Below are positions 42,491 through 50,962 of a stretch of 64,000 nucleotides of DNA, in pieces. Below the pieces are notes generated by a model, which was not told the origin of the DNA, ran no database searches, and saw only the letters and a program-made list of their open reading frames with translations. How positions within the stretch are numbered: the stretch's first letter is position 1; every line of letters begins with the position of its first letter. Source of the DNA: Hahnella aquatica (GTDB lineage Bacteria; Pseudomonadota; Gammaproteobacteria; Burkholderiales; Burkholderiaceae_A). Location of the stretch: assembly GCA_965194505.1 (NCBI GenBank), contig OZ239144.1:496001-560000 (forward strand). Direction: 5' to 3'. The position numbers and the translations under genes are program-made.

Positions 42491-42874
42491 TTAGCGCTGC
42501 CGCCAGGCGGCCAGGATCAGTGAGAGCCATCCCAGAATAAATGCCAGGCCACCCCAAGGGGTGATGGCCCCAAGACCTGCAATGTCGGTCAACACCCGAA
42601 GGTAGAGGCTTCCGCTAAAGACAAGAATGCCCGCTGTGAAGGCCAGGGCGGAAAAGGTTGTCCAGGGGCCCGTTCGGCCGGCCAGCGCCAGCAAGGCCAC
42701 CGCATGAATGAGGTGGTAGTGCGCACCGGTCTTAAAAATTTCCACCAGGCGGGGCTCTGCGAAGGCCGACAAGCCGTGGGCAGAGAAGGCCCCCGCCACC
42801 ACGCCAGTGGCCCCGAAGAGACCTGCGAGGGCGAGGATCACCCTGCTGCCACTGTTGGAATGGATCGTGTTCAT
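42491..42874 (-). CDS. DUF423 membrane protein
   Basis: A 127-residue protein with four hydrophobic segments and the DUF423 markers AGLFGATGVVAGAFSAHGL, TGAHYHLIHAVALL and an ITPWGGLAFILGWLSL end. Function unknown (the YgdD family). ATG 42874 has GAGG six bases upstream, and the preceding nuclease gene ends three bases before it, so translation is coupled. The earlier part of the frame lies inside the nuclease gene. Confidence 0.9.
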   Translation of the reverse strand: MNTIHSNSGSRVILALAGLFGATGVVAGAFSAHGLSAFAEPRLVEIFKTGAHYHLIHAVALLALAGRTGPWTTFSALAFTAGILVFSGSLYLRVLTDIAGLGAITPWGGLAFILGWLSLILAAWRQR

Positions 42875-42876
42875 CA

Positions 42877-43425
42877 TCACCTCGATTCGTTTCGCTTCTG
42901 TCGACGCCACTGCCACGGTGGCGTCGGGCTCTTGTCGACCCATAGTCCTCGTTTGTCCGACCTGGCCTGCGCCTCCGAGTCTAGAAGCGCCTTTGCAAAG
43001 GGCTTCGGAAGTTTCCCAAGGTATTGACGGTAAGCCCAGGCCAGGCCTCTTGCCACCTGTTGCTGATTGATGTTGTTGCTGCCCTCATAAACGATGCCCA
43101 CCTGTCGCGTGTAGCGGTCTTTTGCGTGCACCTCGATACGCACCTCTTTCCGAAAAACAAGGTCGGATAGAGACTGCTTGCTGCGTTGTCCGAAAGGCTG
43201 TGCCTGTTCGGGGGCGTCGATGCCCGCGAGGCGCACTTTGTATTGTTTCTTGTCTGCGGTGAGCACTGTGATGGAATCGCCATCGGCGATGCCCACCACC
43301 TGCCCGCGAATCTCCCAAGGGGTCGCCCAGGCCTGCCCAGCAACGAGGACAAGCGTGAACAGCCCAATCCAAAGCCGAGGCAGGCTAGCGGTTGGCACCA
43401 ATTCGAACACTTCGAGATGCCACAA
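42877..43425 (-). CDS. Secreted thermonuclease family protein (SNase-like)
   Basis: An up to 182-residue exported nuclease with a signal peptide ending GQAWA. The staphylococcal nuclease fold is shown by VVGIADGDSITVLT, VRLAGIDAPEQAQPFG (calcium ligands and catalytic Arg) and RYTRQVGIVY, followed by VARGLAWAYRQYLG. Members digest DNA and RNA outside the cytoplasm, which could release phosphate from nucleic acids. The frame opens with TTG at 43425; TTG 43401 or GTG 43398 are alternatives that would still keep the signal. It overlaps the upstream DUF2721 gene by 41 bases if the first start is used. Confidence 0.87.
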   Translation of the reverse strand: MWHLEVFELVPTASLPRLWIGLFTLVLVAGQAWATPWEIRGQVVGIADGDSITVLTADKKQYKVRLAGIDAPEQAQPFGQRSKQSLSDLVFRKEVRIEVHAKDRYTRQVGIVYEGSNNINQQQVARGLAWAYRQYLGKLPKPFAKALLDSEAQARSDKRGLWVDKSPTPPWQWRRQKRNESR

Positions 43426-43831
43426 GGATCTCTGCCAGGTAGAGCACGCAGGCCATGATGAAGCAGACCAGGCCAGACAGAAATGTGATGGACACCCAAC
43501 TGGAGAGCTGCAGGCGGCCGGTAATGCCAGCTGAGTAGAAAAGCTCGATCACGGTGAGCCCGATGAGTAGGGCGCAGATCACCATCAAGGCCGTTGACCA
43601 ATTGATGATTCGGCCTCGCGTGGCAAGGGATTCGATCTCATCCTCGAGCTTGGCCCGGGCATCTGCGCCATCGAGCTGCTCAAGCTTGGCCTCCAGGGCG
43701 CGTGCCCGGTCGATCACTCGTGCCAGCCGAACACCGAGTGCATTGAGCATGCCGGCCACACCAGTCAGGAGGAAAACAGGCGCAATGGCCAGCTGGATGG
43801 CCTCGGCCAGTGGGCTCCAGTCGCCCATCAT
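43385..43831 (-). CDS. DUF2721 membrane protein
   Basis: A 148-residue protein with three hydrophobic segments; LAIAPVFLLTGVAGMLNALGVRLARVIDRAR is the family signature (here split: LAIAPVFLLTGVAGMLNALG, then ARVIDRAR), followed by a Glu/Lys-rich linker and two C-terminal helices. The function is unknown. ATG 43831 or 43828 are equally likely. It lies between DUF2256 upstream and the nuclease downstream on the minus strand. Confidence 0.85.
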   Translation of the reverse strand: MMGDWSPLAEAIQLAIAPVFLLTGVAGMLNALGVRLARVIDRARALEAKLEQLDGADARAKLEDEIESLATRGRIINWSTALMVICALLIGLTVIELFYSAGITGRLQLSSWVSITFLSGLVCFIMACVLYLAEILVASRSVRIGANR

Positions 43832-43883
43832 GGGGAGCCGCACGCGCGGTTTAAGTTCATCGCCACATTGTAATGAGTCGCGG

Positions 43884-44060
43884 TCAGTCGGCTGCCGAAG
43901 GCCTGCTGCGCTTGCCCAGTTTGCGACAGGCATCTGAGCAGTGCTTTACCTCATCCCAGTTCTTGGCCCAAGACTTTCGCCAGGTCATGGTGCGTCCGCA
44001 TACGCTGCAGAGCTTGCTTGGCAGGAAGCTTTTGTTGCCCGGGTGGTCGCGCTTGGTCAT
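43884..44060 (-). CDS. DUF2256 zinc-ribbon-like small protein
   Basis: A 58-residue gene. Starting at ATG 44060 it reads SFLPSKLCSVCGRTMTWRKS followed by WAKNWDEVKHCSDACR, the exact DUF2256 pattern. Cysteines 18, 21, 41 and 45 form a probable zinc site. The function is unknown; in many proteobacteria the gene lies beside photolyase or cryptochrome genes. Here the histone-deacetylase-like gene ends one base upstream of its ATG, so the two are tightly linked. Confidence 0.88.
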   Translation of the reverse strand: MTKRDHPGNKSFLPSKLCSVCGRTMTWRKSWAKNWDEVKHCSDACRKLGKRSRPSAAD

Positions 44061-44061
44061 G

Positions 44062-44985
44062 TCAGGTCAGGCAATAGGCCTGAATGGCGGCCTCAAACGT
44101 CTGCCGATGGGCCTGGACTGTCAGCTCGATGGGGTCGGAGTAGCCACCGGCCATGGCTACGGCAATCGGAATGGCACGTGCCCTTGCAAACGCAAAGACC
44201 GCGCGGTCGCGGTCAAGCAGTCCTGCAAGGCTGATGCTCAGGCGTCCAAGCTTGTCACTCTCCAGTGGATCTACGCCCGCCAAGTAAATCAACAGGTCTG
44301 GTCGGGGAAGGGCATCCAGCCGCTCGAGCAGATGGTGAACGGCAACTAAATAGTCGGCATCGGTGGTGCCATCGGCCAGTGCGATGTCGATGTCCGACTC
44401 GCACTTCTGAAAGGGAAAGTTTGAGGCCCCGTGGATAGAGCAGGTTAGGGTGTTCGGACGGCCAGCCAGGATGGTGGCGGTGCCATCGCCCTGGTGAACG
44501 TCGAGATCAATGATGGTCACGCGCAGGCCAGCATGGTTCTTCTGCATCCAGTGGCAGGCCACCGCAGCATCGTTAAAGCAGCAATAGCCAGATCCAAAGT
44601 TTCGGTGCGCATGATGCGTTCCGCCGGCCAGGTTAAAGGCCACCCCGGGCGCCGACCCATAGGCCTGTTCGCATGCCGCAAGGGTGGCGCCCACCGAGCG
44701 CCGTGAGCGCTCCACCATTGCTTCGGACCAGGGAAATCCAATCTTTCTCATCGCCTGCCCATCGAGTTGGCCTGTGCAGAGTTGGTGTACGTAGTCCGCG
44801 TCGTGGCAGAGCATGAGCTGCTCGTCTGTGGCGGCCTGTGGTGGGCAGACCTCGATCTGCTCTAGCGCATTCAAAGACTCGCGCAGCCATCGATACTTCA
44901 CCATGGGGAAGCGGTGCCCTTGCGGCAGTGGCAGCTCGAATTGGTCCGTGCTGAAGGCTTTGATGAGGGGTGTGGGGCTGGCCAT
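44062..44985 (-). CDS. Histone deacetylase-like amidohydrolase (second copy)
   Basis: A 307-residue zinc amidohydrolase. NLAGGTHHAHRNFGSGYCCF carries the paired catalytic histidines, IIDLDVHQGDGT the zinc Asp and His, and YLAGVDPLESDKLG the distal zinc Asp. It belongs to a different subgroup from the homologue at 8737-9672 (THHAH in place of GHHAE). The frame opens earlier, at 45057, but ATG 44985 matches the family start at SPTPLIKAFSTDQF. It ends one base before the DUF2256 gene. Confidence 0.91.
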   Translation of the reverse strand: MASPTPLIKAFSTDQFELPLPQGHRFPMVKYRWLRESLNALEQIEVCPPQAATDEQLMLCHDADYVHQLCTGQLDGQAMRKIGFPWSEAMVERSRRSVGATLAACEQAYGSAPGVAFNLAGGTHHAHRNFGSGYCCFNDAAVACHWMQKNHAGLRVTIIDLDVHQGDGTATILAGRPNTLTCSIHGASNFPFQKCESDIDIALADGTTDADYLVAVHHLLERLDALPRPDLLIYLAGVDPLESDKLGRLSISLAGLLDRDRAVFAFARARAIPIAVAMAGGYSDPIELTVQAHRQTFEAAIQAYCLT

Positions 44986-45049
44986 GGTCGATTTCAGCTG
45001 GCTGGCTGTGGTCTTTGTCTGGAATGCAGTGGCATCATCGTTGGCAATT

Positions 45050-45433
45050 ATGAGCACAGCCCAACTCGATTCCGCCCCAGGAAAACTCAGTGTCTACTTT
45101 GACGGCGGCTGCCCCGTGTGCCGCGCCGAAATCTCGTCTTATCAAAGTGGCCCCGGTGGCGATGGCATCTGTTGGCTCGATGTCACCAAGGTGAGCGCAG
45201 ATGAACTCGGGCCTGGCCTGGTACCAGAGGCTGCCATTGCTCGGTTTCATGTTCGCCGGCCAGATGGTGAACTGGTGAGCGGGGCTGCGGCCTTTGTCGA
45301 GGTCTGGAAGCAGTTGCCCAGGTGGCGTTGGCTGGCCATCATGGCGCAGTTCCCCGGCGCCATTGGCCTTATGGAATATGCCTACCGGTTGTTCCTCAAA
45401 GTAAGGCCGCTCTGGCGCAAGACGGCGCGGTAG
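45050..45433 (+). CDS. Thiol-disulfide oxidoreductase DCC family protein (DUF393)
   Basis: A 127-residue protein. KLSVYFDGGCPVCRAEISSYQ carries the D-G-x-C-P-x-C motif of the DCC family, with a thioredoxin-like CxxC. A central FHVRRPDGELVSGAAAFVEVW segment and a C-terminal hydrophobic YAYRLFLKVRPLW are also typical. Physiological function is unknown. ATG 45050 was chosen; the frame reaches back to 44813 but overlaps the divergent amidohydrolase. Its 3' end overlaps bciA by 52 bases. Confidence 0.9.
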   Translation: MSTAQLDSAPGKLSVYFDGGCPVCRAEISSYQSGPGGDGICWLDVTKVSADELGPGLVPEAAIARFHVRRPDGELVSGAAAFVEVWKQLPRWRWLAIMAQFPGAIGLMEYAYRLFLKVRPLWRKTAR

Positions 45434-46287
45434 TGGTCCTCTAGCGTGGCCACGCCGTGGCTCGGTGTTGCGTCTGCATCGTAGGACTTCGTCTCCTCAC
45501 TCCACAGCAGCATCGACTCGGTCGCGTAGTAATGCCCAATGCGGGCGTACTCCGCCTTGGCTTCGAGGCCTGGGAAGGCCTTGCTCAGCACGTGCAGTGC
45601 GCGCGAGACCCAGAGCAGAAGCCCAGGCGGCACCTGTCGTATCCGCACTGGGCGCCCCAGAATCTGCGCCAATAGCGCTGCCTGATCACGTGGCGTCAGG
45701 GCCTCTCCGGGCCCACCAACGGGAAGAATCTTGCGAGACCGCTCCGGCTGATTCAAGCAGCCGACCAGGAACTCCGCCAGGTCATCATCGGCAATGGGCT
45801 TGCAGGCGGTAAGCGTTCCATCTCCGAAGACCAGAAACGGTTTGCCGCGCTGCACCCGCGAGAGCTGTCCGCTCAAGGATTTGAAGAAGGCTGTGGGACG
45901 CACAATGCTCCAGTCGAGTGGCGAGGTCATCAGCTCATGCTCGAAAGCCAGTTTTGCGTGTTGAAAGTGCAGCCTCGGCCGCTGAACACAGATGGCCGAG
46001 AGCAGGACGAACTGCCTTAAACCCGCCTCCACACAGGCCTTGAGGAGCATCGATTGCGCCTGATGGTCTACCCGCCATGCATCGGCCTTGGTGCCCGTTC
46101 GAGAGGCCATGCAAGACACCACTGCAGAGGCGTCATGGCTTCTCAGTTGATGGCACAACTGGTCTGCGCTGTGGAAGGCCTCACGGCCAAGCGTCAGGAC
46201 ACGGTGGCCTTGGGCCTCCAACGCTTTCTTGGTTGCGGCGCCAATCGTTCCGCTGGCGCCCGTCAGGGCAACATTCTGTGGACGCAT
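45382..46287 (-). CDS. bciA: Divinyl (proto)chlorophyllide a 8-vinyl-reductase
   Basis: NADPH-dependent reduction of the 8-vinyl group to ethyl in (bacterio)chlorophyll synthesis. The 301-residue protein has an N-terminal Rossmann motif VALTGASGTIGAATKKAL, then a set of blocks that agree closely with BciA and plant DVR: VVSCMASRTG, FVLLSAICVQRP, WSIVRPTAFFKSLSGQL, LVFGDGTLTACKPI, ILPVGGPGEALTP and IGHYYATESMLLW. These separate it from ordinary NmrA-like or SDR proteins. It is the clearest evidence in the window that the organism makes bacteriochlorophyll. Photosynthesis-cluster genes (bch, puf, crt) are not nearby, so bciA sits outside the main cluster. Confidence 0.88.
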   Translation of the reverse strand: MRPQNVALTGASGTIGAATKKALEAQGHRVLTLGREAFHSADQLCHQLRSHDASAVVSCMASRTGTKADAWRVDHQAQSMLLKACVEAGLRQFVLLSAICVQRPRLHFQHAKLAFEHELMTSPLDWSIVRPTAFFKSLSGQLSRVQRGKPFLVFGDGTLTACKPIADDDLAEFLVGCLNQPERSRKILPVGGPGEALTPRDQAALLAQILGRPVRIRQVPPGLLLWVSRALHVLSKAFPGLEAKAEYARIGHYYATESMLLWSEETKSYDADATPSHGVATLEDHYRAVLRQSGLTLRNNR

Positions 46288-46351
46288 CGCCGCATGTTAG
46301 AGCACGTCTGTGCTGGGCTCTCCGGGGAATGCTTTCTGTAATACTTTCCAG

Positions 46352-47344
46352 ATGAACATTCTCATCACAGGCGGCAGCGGTTTTCTGGGTGCAAGGCTGG
46401 CGACCGCCTTGCTCAAAGCGGGGGCGCTCTCGGTCGGGGGTGGGCCAGCCCGGAGCATCAGTCGGCTTGTGCTCACAGACCTCAATGAGCCACCTGTGGC
46501 CCTCCAGGCCGATTCAAGGGTTCACTTCCTCAAGGGCTCGCTTCAGAGCGTCCTGCGGGATGGCCTGCCGGGCCCTGAGGTGGATCTGGTGTTTCATTTG
46601 GCCGCTGCGGTGAGCGCGGAATGCGAAGCCAACTTCGACCTGGGCATGTCGAGCAACCTGCAGGCCACGATCGACCTTCTCCAGGCCTGTCGGGCTTCGG
46701 GAAGGGCGCCCACGGTGGTGTTTGCGAGCTCCGTGGCTGTCTTTGGCCGCCGGACGGGTGAGTCTTGGGAGGGTGTGACGGTCGATGACGACACGCTGCC
46801 CACGCCCCAGAGTAGTTATGGCATTCAGAAGTTTGTAGGCGAGCAGTTGATGGCGGACTTCGGCCGCAAGGGCTACATCAAGGCCAGAGCCGTGCGACTG
46901 ATGACTGTCAGTGTCCGGCCAGGTCGGCCCAATGGTGCCGCCTCCGGGTTTCTCTCGGGAATGATTCGCGAGCCATTGGCGGGTGTTCGGGCTCAGGTGC
47001 CTGTGAATCCAGACACGCGGGTGGCGTTGTCATCGCCCTCGACAAGCATTGACGGGTTGATTCGTGCAGCCCAGGCCTCTGACGGTGAATGGGGCCCACT
47101 GACGGCCATGAACCTGCCCTCGCTCACCACCACGGTGGGGGCCATGGCCGACACCCTGCTGAGAAAGGCTGGCCCTGAGGCCCATGGCCTGCTCGACTGG
47201 GAGCCAGACCCTACGGTTGCACGAATCGTTGGCGGTTGGCCCAGCCAACTCAAGGCAAGCCGAGCGGCTGGGCTGGGCTTGATGCCGGACGCTTCTTTCG
47301 ATGACATCATGGACCAATACCTGCGGGAGCAGGGCGCGCCGTGA
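46352..47344 (+). CDS. denD: D-erythronate dehydrogenase-like NAD-dependent epimerase/dehydratase family protein
   Basis: A 330-residue extended short-chain dehydrogenase. The Rossmann motif ILITGGSGFLGARLATALL, VDLVFHLAAAVSAECEANFD, the catalytic Ser-Tyr-Lys represented by FASSVAVFG and SSYGIQKFVGE, and VRPGRPNGAASGFLSGMIRE match DenD proteins that oxidise D-erythronate at C2. No erythronate kinase or isomerase genes lie next to it, so a different hydroxy acid is possible. The chosen ATG at 46352 has no conserved residues before it. Its stop is coupled to the next gene by a TGA/GTG overlap. Confidence 0.82.
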   Translation: MNILITGGSGFLGARLATALLKAGALSVGGGPARSISRLVLTDLNEPPVALQADSRVHFLKGSLQSVLRDGLPGPEVDLVFHLAAAVSAECEANFDLGMSSNLQATIDLLQACRASGRAPTVVFASSVAVFGRRTGESWEGVTVDDDTLPTPQSSYGIQKFVGEQLMADFGRKGYIKARAVRLMTVSVRPGRPNGAASGFLSGMIREPLAGVRAQVPVNPDTRVALSSPSTSIDGLIRAAQASDGEWGPLTAMNLPSLTTTVGAMADTLLRKAGPEAHGLLDWEPDPTVARIVGGWPSQLKASRAAGLGLMPDASFDDIMDQYLREQGAP

Positions 47345-47679
47345 GCCCGTTGGCGCGTTGTCAGGCTGCACCGATGCCAAGGCTTCTGTGGGCTGCGGCT
47401 GCCATGGTTGCCGTGTTGACACAGACAGGCTGCGTGCAGCGCAACCTTGAGTTCAATTGCCAGGGGCTCGATGAGTCTGAGATGGAGATGACGCCCACCA
47501 GCCTTCAGTTCAAGGGCGTTTCGTATTCCTTTCAGGAGGAGTCTGGTGCCTGGCGTTCTTACGGGGCGGAAAACACGAGGCCTCCCATTCGTTTCAACCC
47601 CTCTTCGGGAGAGCTCGTCCTCGGTGAGCGGACATGGACCTGCCGAAAATATGAGGCGCTTTTGGAGCGGGTCAATTGA
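47341..47679 (+). CDS. Small lipoprotein of unknown function
   Basis: A 112-residue protein. Hydrophobic residues 15-31 end in LTQTGC, a plausible lipobox, with the mature part reading VQRNLEFNC and two later cysteines. There is no recognised domain. The GTG start overlaps the denD stop; ATG 47374 would also leave the lipobox intact. The end overlaps the DUF6352 gene by four bases, so three genes are translationally linked. Confidence 0.7.
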   Translation: MSPLARCQAAPMPRLLWAAAAMVAVLTQTGCVQRNLEFNCQGLDESEMEMTPTSLQFKGVSYSFQEESGAWRSYGAENTRPPIRFNPSSGELVLGERTWTCRKYEALLERVN

Positions 47680-48692
47680 CGGTGCTCTGGCCGAGTTGCG
47701 GCTACGAACTCCTACAGATCAACGAACAAAACCAACTGCTGGTGACCGATGCTTTTCTGTCGCAGCTGCTTCAACGCCCCGAACTCGCTCCGGTCGAGAC
47801 ATCCTGCGAGACCGAGCGTGAGATTTTTAGTCGATTGGTTGAGACGCCCAGGGCCGCCATTTCCCCGGAGTCACTCGCCAAGATTCAGAATCAGGATGTG
47901 GCGGACAACTACCGCGTCTGGCTTCGATTTCGAGATCGTCTTGTCACGGCCCCGACGCTAGAAGCCAACTACAAGGCATTCTTCCAGGATGGCCGCATCG
48001 ATTTCCCACCAGTGCTGGTGGATGACATCACCCAGGTCTTGGTGCGTCATGTGCTGGGGCAATCTGTCAGTGCGATCCAGGCGCGGGTTGGGGAAATGTT
48101 CTTTCGGGCCCAGACGGTCACACTGCATGAGCAGACCAGCCTTCTGGCCGCCGACAGCCTGACCCTCGAGCAACGCGCCCAGTCTCCAGGCTATGGGGCC
48201 TTGGGGCAATTGCTCAAGAAAGGGGGTGTGTCGGTCTCTCAAGGAGACCTTGATGTGCTCACGCAAGACCATGCGCAGCGGTATTGGCGTGACACCGAGG
48301 CCTTTGACATGGCCGTCGTTCTGAACTGGGGGCAGCCTGCGGCAGTGGCCATTTGTCATCTGATTGAGCGATGGGTGCAACACCTTCTGCATGCACAGGT
48401 GAGGGTGGCTGCCGTGGGTGCCATTGAGGATGAGCAGTGGGCCTGGCATCTCGGTCTCGATGCACAGTCGACGGCGATTCTCAACGATCTCTACTTGGGA
48501 AAGTCCGTGGATGCTGATCGGTTGCGCCGCTTGTTGGTGCTCTTTCGACTCGACTTCGCAGACCCCTCTGACATGCTGCAACGGGTGGCGGGCAAGCCCG
48601 TTTACATGGCGATCGCCATGGATGAGGGGAGCCGCCTGCGAATCAAGCCACAGAACCTGTTGCTCAACCTGCCAATGGCCCTTCGGTCCTAA
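47676..48692 (+). CDS. DUF6352 family protein
   Basis: A 338-residue soluble protein with the family start LWPSCGYELLQINEQNQLLV, then PVETSCETEREIFSRLVETP, NYRVWLRFRDRLVTAPTLEA and a C-terminal half that is largely helical. Such proteins are frequent in Burkholderiales, but their role is unknown. The start TTG 47676 overlaps the preceding stop and is supported by conservation from residue 4. The 134 bases after its stop contain a half Pho box before the phosphonate importer. Confidence 0.85.
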   Translation: MTVLWPSCGYELLQINEQNQLLVTDAFLSQLLQRPELAPVETSCETEREIFSRLVETPRAAISPESLAKIQNQDVADNYRVWLRFRDRLVTAPTLEANYKAFFQDGRIDFPPVLVDDITQVLVRHVLGQSVSAIQARVGEMFFRAQTVTLHEQTSLLAADSLTLEQRAQSPGYGALGQLLKKGGVSVSQGDLDVLTQDHAQRYWRDTEAFDMAVVLNWGQPAAVAICHLIERWVQHLLHAQVRVAAVGAIEDEQWAWHLGLDAQSTAILNDLYLGKSVDADRLRRLLVLFRLDFADPSDMLQRVAGKPVYMAIAMDEGSRLRIKPQNLLLNLPMALRS

Positions 48693-48826
48693 TTCAATAC
48701 TGTTGGGTAGAGGTAGAGTCGGCTGTAAATATTTCGTAAGAAATTTGAAGCCGGAATGTCATTTGAGCGCGAGACGATGTCTGGGCTGTGAAGTTCCCAA
48801 CATCTCACCAATCCACGGAGTCTCAA

Positions 48827-49873
48827 ATGCTCTCATCCTTCAAAGGCCGTCGGGCCGTATTGGCTGCCGCGCTGGCAGCGTCCGCATCACTCTGGGTGGC
48901 TGGCGCAGCCGCCCAGTCAAAAACCGAGCTGATGGTTTACACGGCCCTCGAAGCCGATCAGATCCAGGCTTACAAGCAGGCCTTTGAGGCCAAGAACCCA
49001 TCTATCGAACTCAAGGTGGTTCGGGACTCAACCGGCATCATCACCGCAAAGCTCCTTGCGGAAAAAGCGAACCCCCAGGCTGACGTGGTTTGGGGCTTGG
49101 CTGCCACATCGCTCATGCTGCTCGACAAAGAGGGCATGCTGCAAGGCTATGCTCCAAAGGGATTGAACCAGGTCAAGGCTTCCATGAGAGACGCTCGCCC
49201 TGCACCCACCTGGGTCGGCATGGATGTCTGGTCGTCTGCCATCTGCTTTAACACCAAAGAGGCTGCCGCCAAGAAACTTCCAAAGCCCGCCTCTTGGGCT
49301 GATCTGACCAAGTCTGCATACAAAGGCCAGATCACCATGCCCCATCCGGCGAGCTCGGGAACTGGCTACCTCATGGTTTCGGCCTGGATGCAGATGATGG
49401 GAGAGAAAAAGGCCTGGGAGTATATGGACAAACTCCATCAGAACATTGGCGTGTACACCCACTCTGGAAGCAAGCCATGCCGACAGGCTGGAGCGGGCGA
49501 GTATGCGGTGGGTCTGAGCTTTGAGTATCGCGCTGACAAGACCAAGAGAGATGGCGCTCCCATTGATGTGGTGCTCCCCAAGGAGGGCCTCGGCTGGGAC
49601 ATGGAGGCCACAGGAATCATGAAAGCCACCAAGAAGCTCGATGCGGCCAAGGCCCTGGCAGACTGGTCTGTCACCCGTGAGGCCAACGAGCTCTATGCCA
49701 AGAACTTTGCGGTCGTGGCCATACCCGGCGTTCAGCAGAAACTCGAGTTCATTCCTGCTGATCTTGAGAAACGTCTCATCAAGAACGACTTTGCCAAGGC
49801 TGCAGCCGACCGCGAGCGCATCCTGAAGGAATGGAGTCGCCGCTACGAAGGAAAGGCTGAGGCCAAGTCTTAA
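48827..49873 (+). CDS. phnS: 2-aminoethylphosphonate ABC transporter, periplasmic binding protein
   Basis: A 348-residue binding protein of the Fbp-type iron/AEP cluster. Signal peptide about 1-30 (SASLWVAGAAAQS). ELMVYTALEADQIQAYKQAF, LLAEKANPQADVVWGLAATS and ITMPHPASSGTGYLMVSAWM match the TIGR03261 AEP-binding proteins. ATG 48827 is preceded by ACGGAG. It heads a plus-strand operon of binding protein, ATPase, permease, FAD oxidoreductase, phnX and a PhnZ-like enzyme. Upstream, ATGTCAT at 48756-48762 forms one good PhoB half-site at the same distance as the Pho boxes elsewhere, but the other half is poor (9 of 18 overall). Confidence 0.88.
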   Translation: MLSSFKGRRAVLAAALAASASLWVAGAAAQSKTELMVYTALEADQIQAYKQAFEAKNPSIELKVVRDSTGIITAKLLAEKANPQADVVWGLAATSLMLLDKEGMLQGYAPKGLNQVKASMRDARPAPTWVGMDVWSSAICFNTKEAAAKKLPKPASWADLTKSAYKGQITMPHPASSGTGYLMVSAWMQMMGEKKAWEYMDKLHQNIGVYTHSGSKPCRQAGAGEYAVGLSFEYRADKTKRDGAPIDVVLPKEGLGWDMEATGIMKATKKLDAAKALADWSVTREANELYAKNFAVVAIPGVQQKLEFIPADLEKRLIKNDFAKAAADRERILKEWSRRYEGKAEAKS

Positions 49874-49891
49874 ACGGACGAGGCGCGCATC

Positions 49892-50962
49892 ATGCTTGTG
49901 GCCAAAGGTCTTTCAAAGGCCTTTGGTTCATCCAAGGTGCTTCGGCAGGTCTCCCTGGCGCTGGGGCCTGCCGATTTTGTCTGCCTGCTCGGGCCATCTG
50001 GGTGCGGCAAGACCACACTATTGAGAATTCTCTGTGGCATTGAAACTGCTGATGCGGGGCAGATTCTTCTGCGTGGGGAAGACATCACGCACACCCCGGC
50101 GCAGGATCGTCGCTTCGGGGTGGTGTTTCAGTCCTATGCACTCTTCCCGAATCTCACTGCAGAGCAGAACGTGTCCTATGGCCTTACGCACCTGACTCCC
50201 CCCGCTCGCCGGCGACGAGCCCGAGAGATGCTCGACCTGGTCGGGCTCATCGACTTCTGCAATCGTTTTCCAGCACAACTCTCAGGCGGTCAACAGCAAC
50301 GGGTTGCACTCGCCCGAGCACTGGCACCTGAGCCGGCCATTCTCTTATTGGATGAGCCATTGTCGGCGCTCGATGCCAAAGTGAGAGAGAACCTGCGCCA
50401 TGAGATTGTCAGCATTCAGCGCAGCCTTGGCGTGCCAACCATCATGGTCACCCACGACCAAGAGGAAGCCCTCGCCATGGCGGACCGTGTGGTGCTGATG
50501 TCGGACGGGGTCATTGAGCAAGAGTCCTCACCTGTCGACCTGTATCGATCGCCGAAATCCATCTTCGCCGCTCAGTTTGTGGGCCGTGCGAACCTCGTTC
50601 CAGCCTTGTATGCGCATGGCGTTTATCGGGTTGGTCCATTCTCTGTGCCTGCGCGAGGTCCTGTTCCCGCCAAGGATGGTGAGGAGGTGATGCTGGCCGT
50701 TCGCCCGGAGCGCTTTGATCTTCTCAATGGGGTCGACGCGCCGCATTCGGATCGCCTTGCGTTTCATGGGCAGGTGCGCTCCATTCGATTCGGCGGCGCA
50801 TTTTGGAACCTGGAACTGGACTGCCCAGATCTACAGCAGCCCATTTGGGTAGACCTTCGAAATGCAGGCCATACCGGATGCCCTTGGGCGATTGGAGGCT
50901 CCATCGGGGTCTCCGTTCCCCATGATGCGCTTCATCCTGTCGGTCCTGTATGGCTGTCTTAA
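49892..50962 (+). CDS. phnT: 2-aminoethylphosphonate ABC transporter, ATP-binding protein
   Basis: A 356-residue ATPase with Walker A GPSGCGKTT, signature LSGGQQQR and Walker B ILLLDEPLS, followed by MVTHDQEEAL; the C-terminal 110 residues form the TOBE-type regulatory domain. Order and length fit PhnT of the AEP transporter. It lies 18 bases after the binding-protein gene and overlaps the permease by 13 bases. It powers uptake of AEP (or a related aminophosphonate) for the downstream catabolic genes. Confidence 0.92.
   Translation: MLVAKGLSKAFGSSKVLRQVSLALGPADFVCLLGPSGCGKTTLLRILCGIETADAGQILLRGEDITHTPAQDRRFGVVFQSYALFPNLTAEQNVSYGLTHLTPPARRRRAREMLDLVGLIDFCNRFPAQLSGGQQQRVALARALAPEPAILLLDEPLSALDAKVRENLRHEIVSIQRSLGVPTIMVTHDQEEALAMADRVVLMSDGVIEQESSPVDLYRSPKSIFAAQFVGRANLVPALYAHGVYRVGPFSVPARGPVPAKDGEEVMLAVRPERFDLLNGVDAPHSDRLAFHGQVRSIRFGGAFWNLELDCPDLQQPIWVDLRNAGHTGCPWAIGGSIGVSVPHDALHPVGPVWLS

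Noticed and set aside
48745..48762. Pho-box-like sequence before the phosphonate operon
   Set aside because: Only 9 of 18 positions match the consensus and the first half-site is poor; kept as a half-site remark, not as a feature.
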